64,000 bases of DNA from Cercophora sp. LCS_1 (Eukaryota > Ascomycota > Sordariomycetes > Sordariales > Lasiosphaeriaceae): positions 682,001-746,000 of the forward strand of contig JAPZLL010000003.1 of assembly GCA_036250225.1 (NCBI GenBank), given 5' to 3'. Positions 10,313 through 20,452 of this stretch are shown piece by piece (position 1 is the first letter of the stretch; each line of letters begins with the position of its first letter). The notes under the pieces are model-generated. The model ran no database searches. It saw only the letters and a program-made list of their open reading frames with translations, and had not been told where the DNA came from. The position numbers were made by a program, and so were the translations under genes.

Positions 10313-12424
10313 ATGGCTGGAGTTGATCCAAGACGGTCCTCCAGAGCGCGGGTCGCCCAATCCCAATCGCAGGTTTCGTCAACCTCGTCAAGTCTCTCTG
10401 GGCGCGCAGAGCGCAATTCTAGACATCACAAAGCGGGCTCTCCCCAGAAATCCACATCGGCCGGATCATTGTCGTCGGAGTCGCCCGAAGATACAATCAC
10501 AGCCGAAGACACGCTTGCGACGCGCCGTCGCACCCGTGGCCAAGGCGAGGATCGATCAGCGGCGCGGAACGAAACAATTGAGATGGCAGGCGGCGACGAT
10601 GATATGCCTGACGAGGACGAAGAGGCTGTCCGTTGCATTTGCGGTTACGAAGACTATCCTGGCCCGCCACCCTTCGACGAAGATGCGAAGCACGGCCCGA
10701 AAGACCCTGACATCGATCCCATCTTTGCGACGGATCTGACTGACGATGGTGCTGGGCTTTTCGTACAATGCGATGTCTGCAAAGTGTGGCAGCATGGTGC
10801 TTGCGTCGGAATCATGACAGCAGAGTCGAGCCCAGACGAGTACTTTTGCGAGGATTGCCGCAAAGACCTTCACCGGATATTTACAGCCAGCAATGGGTAG
10901 GTTTGGGATTCCTAAAACTTAAAAAGACCGGGCAAGGCTGAGCCCAGCTCGGCGCTCGCCTGGGGGCGGATCCTTCACACTGACCCCAATTTTTGGGAGC
11001 TAGGCGTTCTTTTGCGAAAACCCGCTGACGAAATGTCTGGCAGTCAACGATATTCCCACTATCTCCCTCTCAAACGATCATCTAGGGCGGCTTCGAGATC
11101 AGCGTCATTGAACAAGGATGGCACCCGATCGCCCCCGAAAGACAAGGAAGGTCGAAGTGGGCGCGCCTCATCAGCGAACCAAACATCCAAGCGTCGCTCA
11201 ACAATGAACAGCCGGGATGCCGGGTACGATGAAGCAGAGGCGTTGAGGAGGGCGATCGAGGCGAGCAAAGAGGATGCGCTTCCGGACGCACCAGATAGCG
11301 GTTCCAGGCGCGCCAAACGGGGGAGGAGCGATAGCGAAGAGTATGTTTGATGTGTCCATCGCTACTGAATGCGCGGCTGACGACAGGATAGGAAACAAGA
11401 GAATGCGAAGCGACAGCGGACGAGTTCCCGGTCGGTCTCCCCGTCACCGGGGAAGAACGGCGACGATTCCGACGATGGAGCGACATTGGCGCGCAACGGC
11501 GCATCAAAGTCAAAGTCTCGGAACGGCGCCCCTTCCCGTAACCAACGAGCGGAGAAACCGTCCGAGAAAGAAGAAAGGGAAAGGCAGAGGCTGGAGGCGG
11601 CAAATAAGAGAAAGGGTCGGGCAGAGAGGCGGCGGGCTGATGGTATGACAGCAACAATTTTCGTGAAGGTATCTGAAGCTCATTTGGACACAGATTCAGA
11701 CCCTTCAGAGGAATTGCCGCTGGCAGCTCGTGCGGCCGCAAACAGGACGGTGTCAGCCACCGCACCTCAACACGTAACGACTGTGTCAAGCACAATAGCA
11801 ATAACGACGGCGACGACGACGACAGCTATAGTCCCAGAAAGCGCGCAAGTGACGGCGCCAGAGCCACCACCCCAATCGCAAGCAGCTACGGATACGCCAT
11901 CGCCGAGTATAGCACCCACGAGAGTCGAGAAGAGGCGATCGCACAAGAAAAAGGGCCGAAATCAATACACACGGGACAGAGAAGGTGAAGACTCGCCGGC
12001 ACGGTCACAATCTAGGGACATACAAAAAGACGACCATCCACTGACAGGAAGTCACGGAAAGTCGGGAGATGGCCACAAATCCCATGGCAAAGCTAAGGGT
12101 GGGATGAACAGCAAAGTCACCATGACGGACATGAAGCGCAAGGCTGCTGCGATCCTTGATTTCATCTCGCGCACACAACTCGAGATGGCTGGAGAAGTGC
12201 TCTCGGACACGGCTACAGGCTCTCCAAAGGTCAACGGCGACGGGAGCACAGCTCCATCAGAAAAGAACGCCGAAGACAGCGCAGACGCAGCGGCAGCAGC
12301 GCCGGCAGAAAACGGAGCAGCCCCACCGCGCCAAGAAAAGGATTTCAAAGAACTCAACTGCCTCGAGATGATGGATAACTTGACAAGGAAGCTGGTCAAG
12401 TGGCAGCAAGAGTATGCCGCCTGA
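10313..12424 (+). CDS. CTI6: PHD-finger protein, Cti6-like (Rpd3L complex)
   Basis: Four exons are inferred: 10313-10896, 11044-11340, 11392-11642, 11694-12424 (introns 147, 51 and 51 nt). The N-terminus is Ser/Arg-rich. A PHD finger covers residues about 107-181: RCICG, then a spacer, QCDVCKVWQHGACVGI, then YFCEDC, giving the Cys4-His-Cys3 zinc ligands. After it come a conserved-looking RYSHYLPL segment, a charged coiled-coil-like Lys/Arg/Glu stretch and a C-terminal block with TDMKRKAAAILDFISRTQ. Yeast Cti6 reads H3K4 methylation and tethers the Rpd3L histone deacetylase and Cyc8-Tup1. This order of domains matches Cti6 better than other fungal PHD proteins. It is nuclear by inference. The third intron is in frame, so its removal is less certain than that of the others. 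Confidence 0.75.
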
Positions 12425-12944
12425 GTCGTGTTGATTTAATTTTGTCTCTTTTTGTTGCATTACTATTGGCGTTTCAGGAGGATTGGCTGCAACTGAGGCG
12501 GTTGCGACGGGCGGATAGCTCACACTGGGCTGGTCAACTTACTTCTTGCCGTCAGGACGGACGCCCACGACTTGGCCGTGATGGGATAAATGGGGACGAA
12601 ATGAGAGGGCAACGAGGTACGGCAAAAGTAACGGACGGCAGGGGTGTTGTTTTTGCTTCTTGGTTGTATTTTAGTGGAATCGGAATGGTTAGGCTCCTGG
12701 GTCATCAATACCCCTTGTTCGCGAACAACGGTCGGCGGGATCAATGGCAGGTAATGGACGGTGGTGTCTTCTGTGTTTATTAGATAGGCGTTTTCGCTGG
12801 TATGCAAATACTCCTCGAGCGTATATAGCTTGTACATGAACCTGTTTCTCCCCGAAGAGCCCGAAGCTGGGTATCTACCATTCTATGTTCCGTGTTCCCT
12901 CCCTCCCATATATGGTACAGTATTTCTTACAATAATAGCTTTAC
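12425..12944. other. Convergent 3' intergenic region
   Basis: This is the 3' flank between the PHD-finger gene and the convergent Mtg1 gene, about 520 bp. It is expected to hold both polyadenylation regions. No gene or repeat is visible. Confidence 0.5.
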
Positions 12945-14165
12945 TCACTCCCCCGTAGACGGACTCAACCCCAACCTCTTCATCTCGCTCCGTGCCTTGC
13001 GCGCCTCCTTATCCTTCTTCCTTGCCTGGTTCATACTCAGCGTCGGCTCCCTCGCACTCTCAACAGCCTCCCTCAGCGTCTCACTCGTCACCTCATCCAG
13101 CAAAAACCGCCCCAGCCCTCCCCTCCTCCACTCCTGCACCACCCACTCGGCCGCAGCCTCCAGACTCAGCTCCCCGCCCTTCCTCAACTTCCCAGTCCGC
13201 TTCGCAACCCCTCTCAAAAACTGATGCACGTCATTCGTCGGCCCCTCATCACAAAACCGCTCAACATACAACCCCGGATCAACAAGATTCAAATGATACA
13301 GCAAATAATCCGCCACCGTCACAACCGGTACCAATCCATCTTTCACACACCCCACCAGCGCCAACTTGAGCATATCCTCTGGTCGAGAAACGTACGGGAC
13401 AAACACACCCGGTGTATCAACCACAAACACACCCTCGCCTAGACCTTGCGACCCCCGTTCCGCGGACGTCTCACTCGGCGTGATACGCACCGGTGTGCCC
13501 AGTTTACGCGTCACGCCGGGCTGGGCACCGGTTTTGGCGGCCTTGGGGAGACCCATCCCCCGCGCGCGCAGCCGGTTGAGGAGGGTGGATTTACCGGCGT
13601 TGGGCATGCCGACTACCATTGCCCGAAGACCGGTTAGGGAGTCGCGCTCGCGGGCTACGCGCTTGATGGCGTCCAGGAGGCGGCTGTCGGATGCGTTGCC
13701 GTCGTCGCGGGATGTGCCGAGGAAGAGGACGGCGGAGGCGTGGCCGTTTTTGGCGTGGAAGGTGCGGAGGGTGCGAATCACTTCGGATGTGGATGTTTGC
13801 TGGGATGGAGAAGATGGTGTGTCGGGGGGTCCGAGGTCGCGCTTCGTGTAGACGATGATGCGGGCGCGTTCGGACGGGTTGTTGGCTAACGAGGATTCGA
13901 GGAGCGGGTTCCATGATGTTACGGGGACGCGAAAGTCGCGGCATTCGATGATGAGGCCGACGTTGTTGAGGGTTTGGCGCATGCGACCGAGGGCGGCGTG
14001 GTGGTGACCTAGGAAGTAGGAGCGGGTGATCGAAGGGGATACGTCAAAGCTTTGGCGGGGGATGAAGGCTGATGAGGCGGCTATGAGTGTTGTTGCGGTT
14101 TTTGCTGCTGCTGCTGCTGCTGCCGCCGCCGCCGCTGTGGTGGCAGCGGTCGTTGGTGTTGCCAT
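12945..14165 (-). CDS. MTG1: Mitochondrial ribosome-associated GTPase 1
   Basis: Single-exon gene of 406 aa with ATG at 14165. The motifs run in circularly permuted order typical of the YlqF/RbgA GTPases: G4 as TKRD (residues 107-110), G5-like LGTSRDD (149-155), G1 GMPNAGKS (186-193), G2 GVTR (217-220), G3 DTPG (250-253). The N-terminus carries an Ala run encoded by GCN repeats, then a basic, Ser-rich stretch fitting a mitochondrial presequence. Mtg1 acts late in mitochondrial large-subunit ribosome assembly. Its C-terminal helical domain is present. It converges on the PHD-finger gene, and its promoter side lies directly against a mobile island that starts within about 400 bp of its ATG. Confidence 0.92.
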   Translation of the reverse strand: MATPTTAATTAAAAAAAAAAAKTATTLIAASSAFIPRQSFDVSPSITRSYFLGHHHAALGRMRQTLNNVGLIIECRDFRVPVTSWNPLLESSLANNPSERARIIVYTKRDLGPPDTPSSPSQQTSTSEVIRTLRTFHAKNGHASAVLFLGTSRDDGNASDSRLLDAIKRVARERDSLTGLRAMVVGMPNAGKSTLLNRLRARGMGLPKAAKTGAQPGVTRKLGTPVRITPSETSAERGSQGLGEGVFVVDTPGVFVPYVSRPEDMLKLALVGCVKDGLVPVVTVADYLLYHLNLVDPGLYVERFCDEGPTNDVHQFLRGVAKRTGKLRKGGELSLEAAAEWVVQEWRRGGLGRFLLDEVTSETLREAVESAREPTLSMNQARKKDKEARKARSEMKRLGLSPSTGE

Positions 14166-14539
14166 GATTTTTGGTCTTGAGAGTTGGGATATGAGTGAGT
14201 GAGAGTTGGGGTGAGCGTGAGAGTGAGCGAGCGAGAGAGAGAGACGGTGTGGTTGAGATTTTGGCGTCTGGTGATTTTGTTTCAGGGCGGTTGAGCGTCT
14301 GAAATATGTTTTATCATCGTCGATAGGTCATCCTCTCCGTTATATCTTCTTCCTCTGCCCTCATCAAGGTTACGGTCAGGGCATTTATCTTCAAGTATAA
14401 AAGTGTGGTTTGTTTTTCCGGGTTGGAATTCCTGTGTCGCTGTCGGGGCTTCCGTTTTTGACTGGTCAGCCGCAACCCACCTGGCTGCGGCATCTACCAA
14501 TCATAGTCCAGCGCACGGTCCCCATATTGCCCCTCCATC
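14166..14539. promoter_or_regulatory. Mtg1 promoter side bordering the repeat
   Basis: About 370 bp between the Mtg1 ATG and the first clear LTR-like homology. It contains GA-rich purine repeats just upstream of the ATG. Around 14,480-14,500 a short CTGGCTG word resembles the 5' end of the right LTR copy. The left repeat may therefore begin earlier, with internal changes. Confidence 0.4.
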
Positions 14540-14867
14540 CCGTAAACCAAAAACGGCCGGGGAGGGCCGGCCAATCAGGTGCTTTAGCGAGCTTGCATGC
14601 ATACGGCGCGCCGGTTCGCCGTGGCGGCTTGGCGGCATTCCGCTGAATCGGGTAACCGCCAAGCCATGGATATATACGGCCCTCATGGCCCTGAATAGCT
14701 TCCTGTTCTTTTTTATCTTCAGCAACGATAATCACACTGCTTTACCTACCCTGCATTGAGATATTCTTTGACTATCTACGATCTACGCGATCCCCAGCCT
14801 CCCCAGACCCAATCTAGCCGAAGCCCCTGACCCAGCCGTCAGGGTTAGGATCTCGGAGGTCGTCACA
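14540..14867 (+). mobile_element. LTR-like repeat, left copy (5' end unclear)
   Basis: About 330 bp match the reverse complement of 18926-19273 closely by eye, with scattered transitions and an about 20-bp indel. It ends with GTCGTCACA, the CA end expected of an LTR, and carries a GATATATACGG TATA-like word near 14,667. The 5' TG end seen in the right copy is not recognisable here, so this copy is truncated or diverged at its start. The five bases after the end are ATCGG, followed directly by the C-terminal recombinase relic. Confidence 0.7.
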
Positions 14868-14872
14868 ATCGG
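14868..14872. repeat. ATCGG target-site copy (left)
   Basis: Five bases directly after the CA end of the left LTR copy. They are the reverse-complement partner of 19310-19314 and lie at the point where the recombinase reading frame resumes. Confidence 0.6.
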
Positions 14873-15277
14873 TCAAAGGGCCCGAGAAGTCAGACAAATC
14901 GTTAACAGCGAAAATGTTCAACAATAACTCGAACAGGGTTGGACAGGCAGTGGGGCTGCCCATTAATTTCCCATCTTACGTATATCGTCGAGGGAACCTG
15001 GAAATCCTTGATAGTTAGGGCCCTCTCCGCAGCGATCCGATACTTTACTAATACGAAAGAAGAGAGCTACCGTCCAGCTATTTGGAAGTAGGAGGCGCGG
15101 TACAAACCCAATAGTGCTATATTCCAGAAATACTACAATAATGCCAAAAGGGATGCCTCGGCCCAAAATGCTAGCTTAGGCCGCAGTACCTACTCCCCCT
15201 ATTTAAACGTCCTTAGCCATATTGGCATCCAGATTCCCAAGGGACCTCTTATGAGGGTGGAGATGGAAGAAACGTAG
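14868..15277 (+). pseudogene. DUF3435/FluG-type recombinase relic, C-terminal part
   Basis: Reading on from ATCGG, the frame includes YVYRRGNLEILD, the arginine box seen in FluG/DUF3435 tyrosine-recombinase-like proteins. A shift between about 15,005 and 15,026 then moves to another frame with SAAIRYFTNTKEESY, a stop at 15089-15091, and NSAIFQKYYNNAKRD, where the family has its terminal Tyr region. The stop at 15275 ends the relic. The frame left open by the N-terminal fragment at 19310 continues here if the LTR and one ATCGG are taken out. Because it is shifted and interrupted it cannot make the protein. The family call rests on remembered motif patterns. Confidence 0.7.
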
Positions 15278-15498
15278 AATAGACTCACTTTTCAATATTT
15301 AGTAAAACGATCTCTACTCCACTTTGCCAGACCAATGCAATATGTTGTGCTTTGTGATATGTGATTATTGTCATTTATTTTCTTTGATCACTTTGGCCTT
15401 ATCTGACCGGGCCTTTTGCTACGGTTTGCCCTGCCTATGCTATTGGTAGCCGAGGAGGGTGTTTTCCGTCTTTTGCGTATGTGCTAGCCGCCACCTTC
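15278..15498. other. Short AT-rich spacer upstream of the kinase gene
   Basis: AT-rich stretch with no reading frame of note. It probably carries the promoter of the phosphotransferase gene that follows. Confidence 0.4.
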
Positions 15499-16756
15499 AT
15501 GACCTTGATTTCTCCCCCAGCCCCTCCACCGTGGCCCCTGCCTGACCAAATGGATTCCCAACAGCGCCAATTCTTCAAATCGGAGAACATTCTGGCTGCT
15601 ATCTCCGCAGTTGGCGTCAACTCAGAAGGGCTCTTTCTCGACAGCGAGTTCCGCGGGGGCCAGTGCCACATCCCCAAGCTCAGCCCGCCAGCCGATACCG
15701 GCGTGGACACTAAAACGCTGCGCCTACCGGTCTACATGGACCACGGCTGTCACGATGCCAAGATCGATGTTCTACATACGGAGCTGCGCACCCTCCAGAC
15801 GCTGCAGGAGAAGGGGTTCCCATGGGCGCCTCGGTGCCGCGGGTCCAGCCTCTCATTCGACAATGCCGTCCGGCACCCGTTTGTGCTGCTGACATGGGTC
15901 GACGGCGTGGAGCTTTTCTGGGACGAGAACGTGCCGGCGCGGACGGTCAGGGATAAGGTGCTGACGCAGATGGCGGCCATACAGCTGACCTTGATCGAGT
16001 GCACGCAGGAAAATGGTACGTATCCATCGTTGCTCCAAGATGGCGGCAAAGGCTCACCGGGTTTGCGTACTAGGCGTGGCAACCGCGGCGGCGTATTTGG
16101 AGAGGCTTGCGGCAAACCGCTTCGCGCGCGTGACCGAGGGCAAGATGCTGGGTCTGTCGGAGCAGGACTGTGCGGACCAGCAGGCCCTGTTGGCTGCGGT
16201 GCTGGGGCTGGACGGAGAGGACACAGCACTGGCGATGGATCACGGGGACTTCAAGCCGAACAACGTCATTGTGGACGAGGAGTACAATATTGAAGGGTAC
16301 GTGGCCCATGGAGGGACAGAGAGATGCTCGCCGGCGCCTTCTCGAACTAACCACGGACTGACCCGTAGGGTGATTGACTGGGCCTTTGCCGGCGTGGTTC
16401 CCATGACTCGAGCCGCCGGCCTTCCGCGTTTTCTATGGCCCACGGATCCGCTCACCGCACCCAGCCCAACCATCTGGGCGGATAGGCAAGCCTATGTCGC
16501 GGCCGTGGCAGCCCACCCGTCGCGGGCGGCGTCTTGCATGCGGCGCTGGCAGACGGCGCGGGACGTGGACATGCGCACCCTCTTCCCGGAGTCGCTGTTC
16601 AGCAAGGGCATGCACGTCGCCTTGGCCAGGGTTGGGTGGAAACTGCCATATTCTGAGCTGGCTATTCAGCACGCGGCGGAGGAGCAACGAGCGGGGAACA
16701 GTGGCGACGGCGGGGGCCGGGGCAGCGGTGTTTTGGGGAGAGAGGCAGTTGCATAG
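15499..16756 (+). CDS. APH/choline-kinase-like phosphotransferase
   Basis: Three exons are inferred: 15499-16015, 16074-16296, 16369-16756 (introns 58 and 72 nt), giving 375 aa without a stop. The catalytic loop HGDFKPNN (about residues 228-235) fits the HxDxxxxN motif of the phosphotransferase/kinase-like fold. VIDW (about 247-250) supplies the metal-binding Asp. An upstream segment with WAPRC and FVLLTWVDGVELFW matches the N-lobe and hinge region of fungal members. The substrate cannot be told from sequence. The gene lies between two inverted LTR-like repeats, next to a broken relative and a recombinase relic, and is the only intact gene in that island. It may be cargo of a mobile element. 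The first in-frame ATG was chosen; a later Met at about residue 18 is possible. Confidence 0.75.
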
Positions 16757-17057
16757 ACATCGGTGTGAGGGGGAAGTTCGTGGGTGGTTCCCTATCGGCA
16801 AGGGGGTTTGGCCGTCAGAAGCTACGAGGTTTATCGAGGAATTGATCGTCGACATGATCTGTACAAAGGGATCTGGCAAGATAAGGATGAAGCCTTACGG
16901 CTCTCCCTGCCGTGGGCAGTCCTTCCCAGCGCGCAGCAAGGGGCTCGGCCAAGTCAAGCCTCGCCATCGAGTCACCCAGCCTCAAGACTTTAAGGTGCCC
17001 TCCCCACCCGAGCGGCCCGGTTCAACGAGGAGCCGCCTTGCGAGAGAAACCCCTTCG
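16757..17057. other. Spacer between the two kinase-like genes
   Basis: About 300 bp with no supported gene. It holds the 3' flank of the phosphotransferase gene. Confidence 0.4.
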
Positions 17058-18039
17058 ATGGAGGTCTATCGGCCTTACCTTCTACACCAGGATGTCGCGG
17101 CATTCGACCAGGTTTGTTTGCCTGTCCTCCTTGGCCTGTGCGCTATGACATGATTGGTGTTGGATGACGAACCTATCTTCGTCGATGACGACCCTCCAGT
17201 AGTGCAACGGCGAGGGCCGAAGCTCGGCGGCCGCACCCGCCCCCCACCTAAACCTCGCCGGCCTCCCGGACGACTGAAACCGGGGCCGAATTTTCCCGTC
17301 AACACGTGGCCCGCGAGGACAATTGTATGCACTCTTCCTTTGAGAAAGACGTGGGAGATTGACAACGACTAAGCGATTTCGCTTTCGGACGCGTATCCTC
17401 ACCGCAGCCGCTACTCCGGTTAATGACGTGCACGCGAACGTCCTCCGTCTTCAACTGCAGGCTAGCTTTCTGCAGTCCGTCCTACAAACGGTACTTGGCT
17501 ATCTCCCATGCGCAATACAAACTTGGTTCGAGTCGTCGTTTCCCGAATGGACTCTCCCTCCGCAGCTCATCCTCAAAAAGCAGAAGAAGAACTGGGAGGA
17601 GGAGTTTGAAGCGGAAAAGGCAGCTTACGCAAAATTGCGCCCGTTGCAGGGAACCGTCGTTCCAAAGCTCTTCGGCGAACTCCGGTACGACAATACGAGA
17701 GCGCTTCTTATGTCGGACATCGGTGGCGTATGCCTAGCTGCGCCCGAGGGAGGCATGTTGGAGCTGGATGAGTTTCGCCGCTTGATCCGCCAGGCCCTCA
17801 CTGCACCTTCTCGCTTTGGGGTATTGCAGGATGATACCAAGCTGGACAACTTCCATCTTACCGACGGCAAGGTGATGGTTGTCGACCTTGAGATGACGAG
17901 CAATGAAAACCAGCAACCTTTAACGGACGAGCAGCTCGAGTTTGGCATCAATTGTGCAGTGGATTTCCTCGCCGGATTCTACGAAAGCAACCAGTATTGC
18001 TTCTGGGAGGACGGGATTCTCTCTGTTGGTGTTGAGTAA
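17058..18039 (+). pseudogene. Broken fungal protein-kinase-like gene
   Basis: From ATG 17058 one frame reads MEVYRPYLLHQDVAAFDQ, then a TGA (17151-17153), then LVLDDEPIFVDDDPPVVQRR and on to TWEIDND, then TAA (17371-17373), then SLSDAYPHRSRYSG. A shift near 17,420 leads into a second frame starting VNDVHANVLRLQLQ that stays open to 18039. The later part has the kinase-like blocks LLMSDIGG, DDTKLDNFHL and VMVVDLE, typical of large fungal kinase-like families. The usual catalytic-loop His is Gln here. I tested an intron across the TAA; it does not restore the frame. TGA and TAA could come from CGA/TGG and CAA by C-to-T changes. Downstream of the intact phosphotransferase gene on the same strand. 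Confidence 0.65.
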
Positions 18040-18925
18040 TTGTACGGTGTAATGGAGGGGAGCATGAGAGGATCCTGAGGCTTGATGATCCCGACGTCTT
18101 GTATGTAAGATAGTTTTTTTTTAGCGCGCTAACGGAACTATCTTCGGTTGGTCTCTATATAGGTATTAGAAGCTTTCTTGATGCGGGCCCTGCCCACCTT
18201 TGGTGTGGTCAAGGTGACGTCCTTGAGCACTGTCTTCTTGCCGTGCTCCCTGACAGGAAGCTTACCCTTGGTGCCCATCTTTGTTGTGTTGCAGCTTGCT
18301 TCGGCTCGTGGATGCAGTACTGTGGCACGTTCTTGTCGGCAGCGGTGCATAGGTCGCTCGATGGGTGTGCATGCTTTGATGGCTGGCTGGCGCGTGGGAC
18401 CTTGATGTTTCGGCGCAGTCTTGCAGCGTTCTCGGGCGTGGTTTGGGATTCCGCTGAGGATGGCTGGAGATGGTGAAGGAGGAAGACGGGCAGATTGGGG
18501 AAAATCCATTTTGTGCGATCGAGGCAAACCTTGTTGCCCGCGAAAACTTTGTTGTAGGCCGAGGGCCTCGCGTCACTCTTGTAGAGTTTCGGCGTTCGGC
18601 GCCGGACCCTCGGCGCTCGGTTATGCGCCGGAACCTTGATTGCGCACAGCGGGACCGGCAAATAGTGGCTTTCTCTCCCGGAGCCGGGGCCGCGTTCGAG
18701 TCAAAAAAACACTAATGACGTTAGGTCAACGCAGGGTCTTTGCGTTGTAAAAGATCTTTTTTCGCCGGCCACAGTTTCTGGCTTTCTTACTATATATATA
18801 GTTCCACTAAGTAGTAATTTAACTAATCTACTTTTAATTGCAAACGTTATAAAATTGAGGTATTTATTACTTATTAGAATGCTAGCTTTTTATTACCAAT
18901 CTGCAGATTTCGAACTTGATTGAGA
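18040..18925. other. Unassigned sequence inside the mobile island
   Basis: No gene could be supported. Both strands have short open frames in 18,140-18,720 without domains. From 18,780 to 18,920 the DNA becomes AT-rich with a TATATATA run. The last bases before the right LTR (TGAGA) do not match that copy's other flank. Confidence 0.4.
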
Positions 18926-19309
18926 TGTGACGATCTCAGAGATCCTAACCCTGACGGCTGGGTCAGGGGCTTCGGCTAGGTTGGCCTGGGGAGGCTGGGG
19001 GTCACGTAGATCGTAGATAGTCAAAGGATATCTCGATGCAGGGTAGGCAAAGCGGTGTGATTATCGTTGCTGAAGATCAAAAAGAACAGGAAGCTATTCA
19101 GGGCCATGAGGGCCGTATATATCCATGGCTTGGCGGTTACCCGATTCAGCGGAACGCCGCCAAGCCGTCGCGGCGAACCGGCGCGCCGTATGCACGCAAG
19201 CTCGCTGAAGCTCCCGATTGGCCAGGGCCTTCCGCCTGCATGCCGGCCCTCCCCGGCCGTTTTAGGTTTACGGCCTCCCAATCCGGCCATGCCCAGCCAG
19301 ATCGTGACA
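18926..19309 (-). mobile_element. LTR-like repeat, right copy (complete ends)
   Basis: A 384-bp repeat read on the minus strand begins TGTCACGATC and ends GATCGTCACA, giving TG...CA ends and a short imperfect terminal inverted repeat as in LTRs. It has a GATATATACGG TATA-like word. Its immediate flanks differ (ATCGG before the 5' end, TCTCA after the 3' end), so it is not a simple solo LTR with its own target duplication. The ATCGG instead matches the bases after the 3' end of the left copy. Confidence 0.75.
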
Positions 19310-19314
19310 CCGAT
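19310..19314. repeat. ATCGG target-site copy (right, on minus strand)
   Basis: CCGAT on the plus strand, ATCGG on the minus, directly before the TG end of the right LTR copy. Together with 14868-14872 it looks like one 5-bp target duplication whose halves were separated by an inversion. Confidence 0.6.
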
Positions 19315-20452
19315 TCGACAGCTTGCTGAAACACAGACTTGCACCAAAACTCCTTCTTCTATGGTATGTACACGGCGGGCATGCTGATCTTGGTACTGAA
19401 GAAAGGCTCGGCTCGCGTATTATAACCCTCGCTATTAAACCCCTCCGCTAAAACCTTAGCAAAGAACTGAGAGATTAGGTAGAGAATAGGAAGCTTCTCT
19501 TCAACAATTGGGAACCAGGTAGGCACCATCTCGTTATTACAACCTTTGTAGAAGCGGAGGAGGATCTACATCGCAAAACGGTCTCGGGCACCATCACCCA
19601 CAGGGTCGTATATAATCCAGAGATCTATATCTTCCTAGCAGAGGACCCTAAACTTTGGGTTACAAGTCCTATTATCCAGCCAGTTGTTGCAAACCCAGTA
19701 TTATGTGGGACACAGCTAGATAATGTATTTGTCCGGACCATTATCCACATCAGTAAAAGTGTTGGATTCCCCGTAGTACTCGTTCTTGATCTTCTCTTGG
19801 TGATTCTGAGTTGGGGTATATACCAATTTGTGCCTCCGACACCCCGTCCACACGAGGAAGCTGCGGATGAGCGAATCATCGAGCCGATCCAGTCCGATCT
19901 TAAAGGTCGTCCTGTCCCGGACCCAGCTAAAATGCGCAACATAAGTGAGCCCTGAGGGGTTGAGGACGTCTTTGCGCTCCGGTTCCGGCCATAGCCCGTA
20001 CTTGGACGTAATCTCAACCTTAGCGACGGTCAAGAAGTGGCCTCGAACCCGCTCCTCAAGGTCCCACCGCTGTGCTTCTTGAACAGTGCTGACAGATCCC
20101 TTGAGTACCTGCGGACCGTACTCTCTTTGCCGACTCGGTTTTTAGGCCTCCGCACTAAGTACTTGGCGAATGACTCGGCAAGATCCCTATTCTCCCAACT
20201 CAGTGCGCGCAAAAGGGGCTTCCAGGCTGGTGTATTTGGCAGCGATGCACAGAAAGCTATCCGTCGTCGTTGACTGAGAACTATATTCCTCTTCGAGTTA
20301 TCGGAGTGTCTCGGTCGAATAGGGCGTCGCTCGTTTCCTCGATCTCAGTAATGCTGAAGTTCTTCACTAGTGAGCGGCGGGGCTTCCGGTGTCTCTAGCG
20401 CCGCAAGCTGCGCTTGGATGCGAGCAATCTGAGCAGGATCCACGCTCCCCAT
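19310..20452 (-). pseudogene. DUF3435/FluG-type recombinase relic, N-terminal part
   Basis: Read on the minus strand from ATG 20452. Protein-like blocks include MGSVDPAQIARIQAQLAALE, SFAKYLVRRPKN, KESTVRRYSRDLSALFKKH, GLDRLDDSLIRSFLVWTGCR, LWIIYDPVGDGARDRFAM, ILLRFYKG and MVPTWFPIVEEKLPIL. The TGCRR box and the WIIYDP...RFYKG block are typical of fungal DUF3435/FluG-like tyrosine recombinases, the family of Starship captains. Disruptions: TGA 20345-20347, a shift near 20,060, and stops at 19716, 19701, 19635, 19566 and 19359, several at places where the family has Trp or Gln. The frame ends exactly at the LTR 5' end, after the peptide SVFQQAVES. A dead copy. Confidence 0.75.

Noticed and set aside
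17351..17406. An intron across the TAA in the kinase-like gene (GTGGGA...CCGCAG)
   Set aside because: Splicing there puts the next exon in the wrong frame and removes the WEIDND residues that fit the family, so the gene is better read as broken.
14540..19309. The two inverted repeats as terminal inverted repeats of one DNA transposon
   Set aside because: The repeats end in TG...CA with LTR-like TATA words, the recombinase frame is interrupted exactly at both, and the 5-bp duplication is crosswise rather than outside the pair. An LTR plus inversion explains more.
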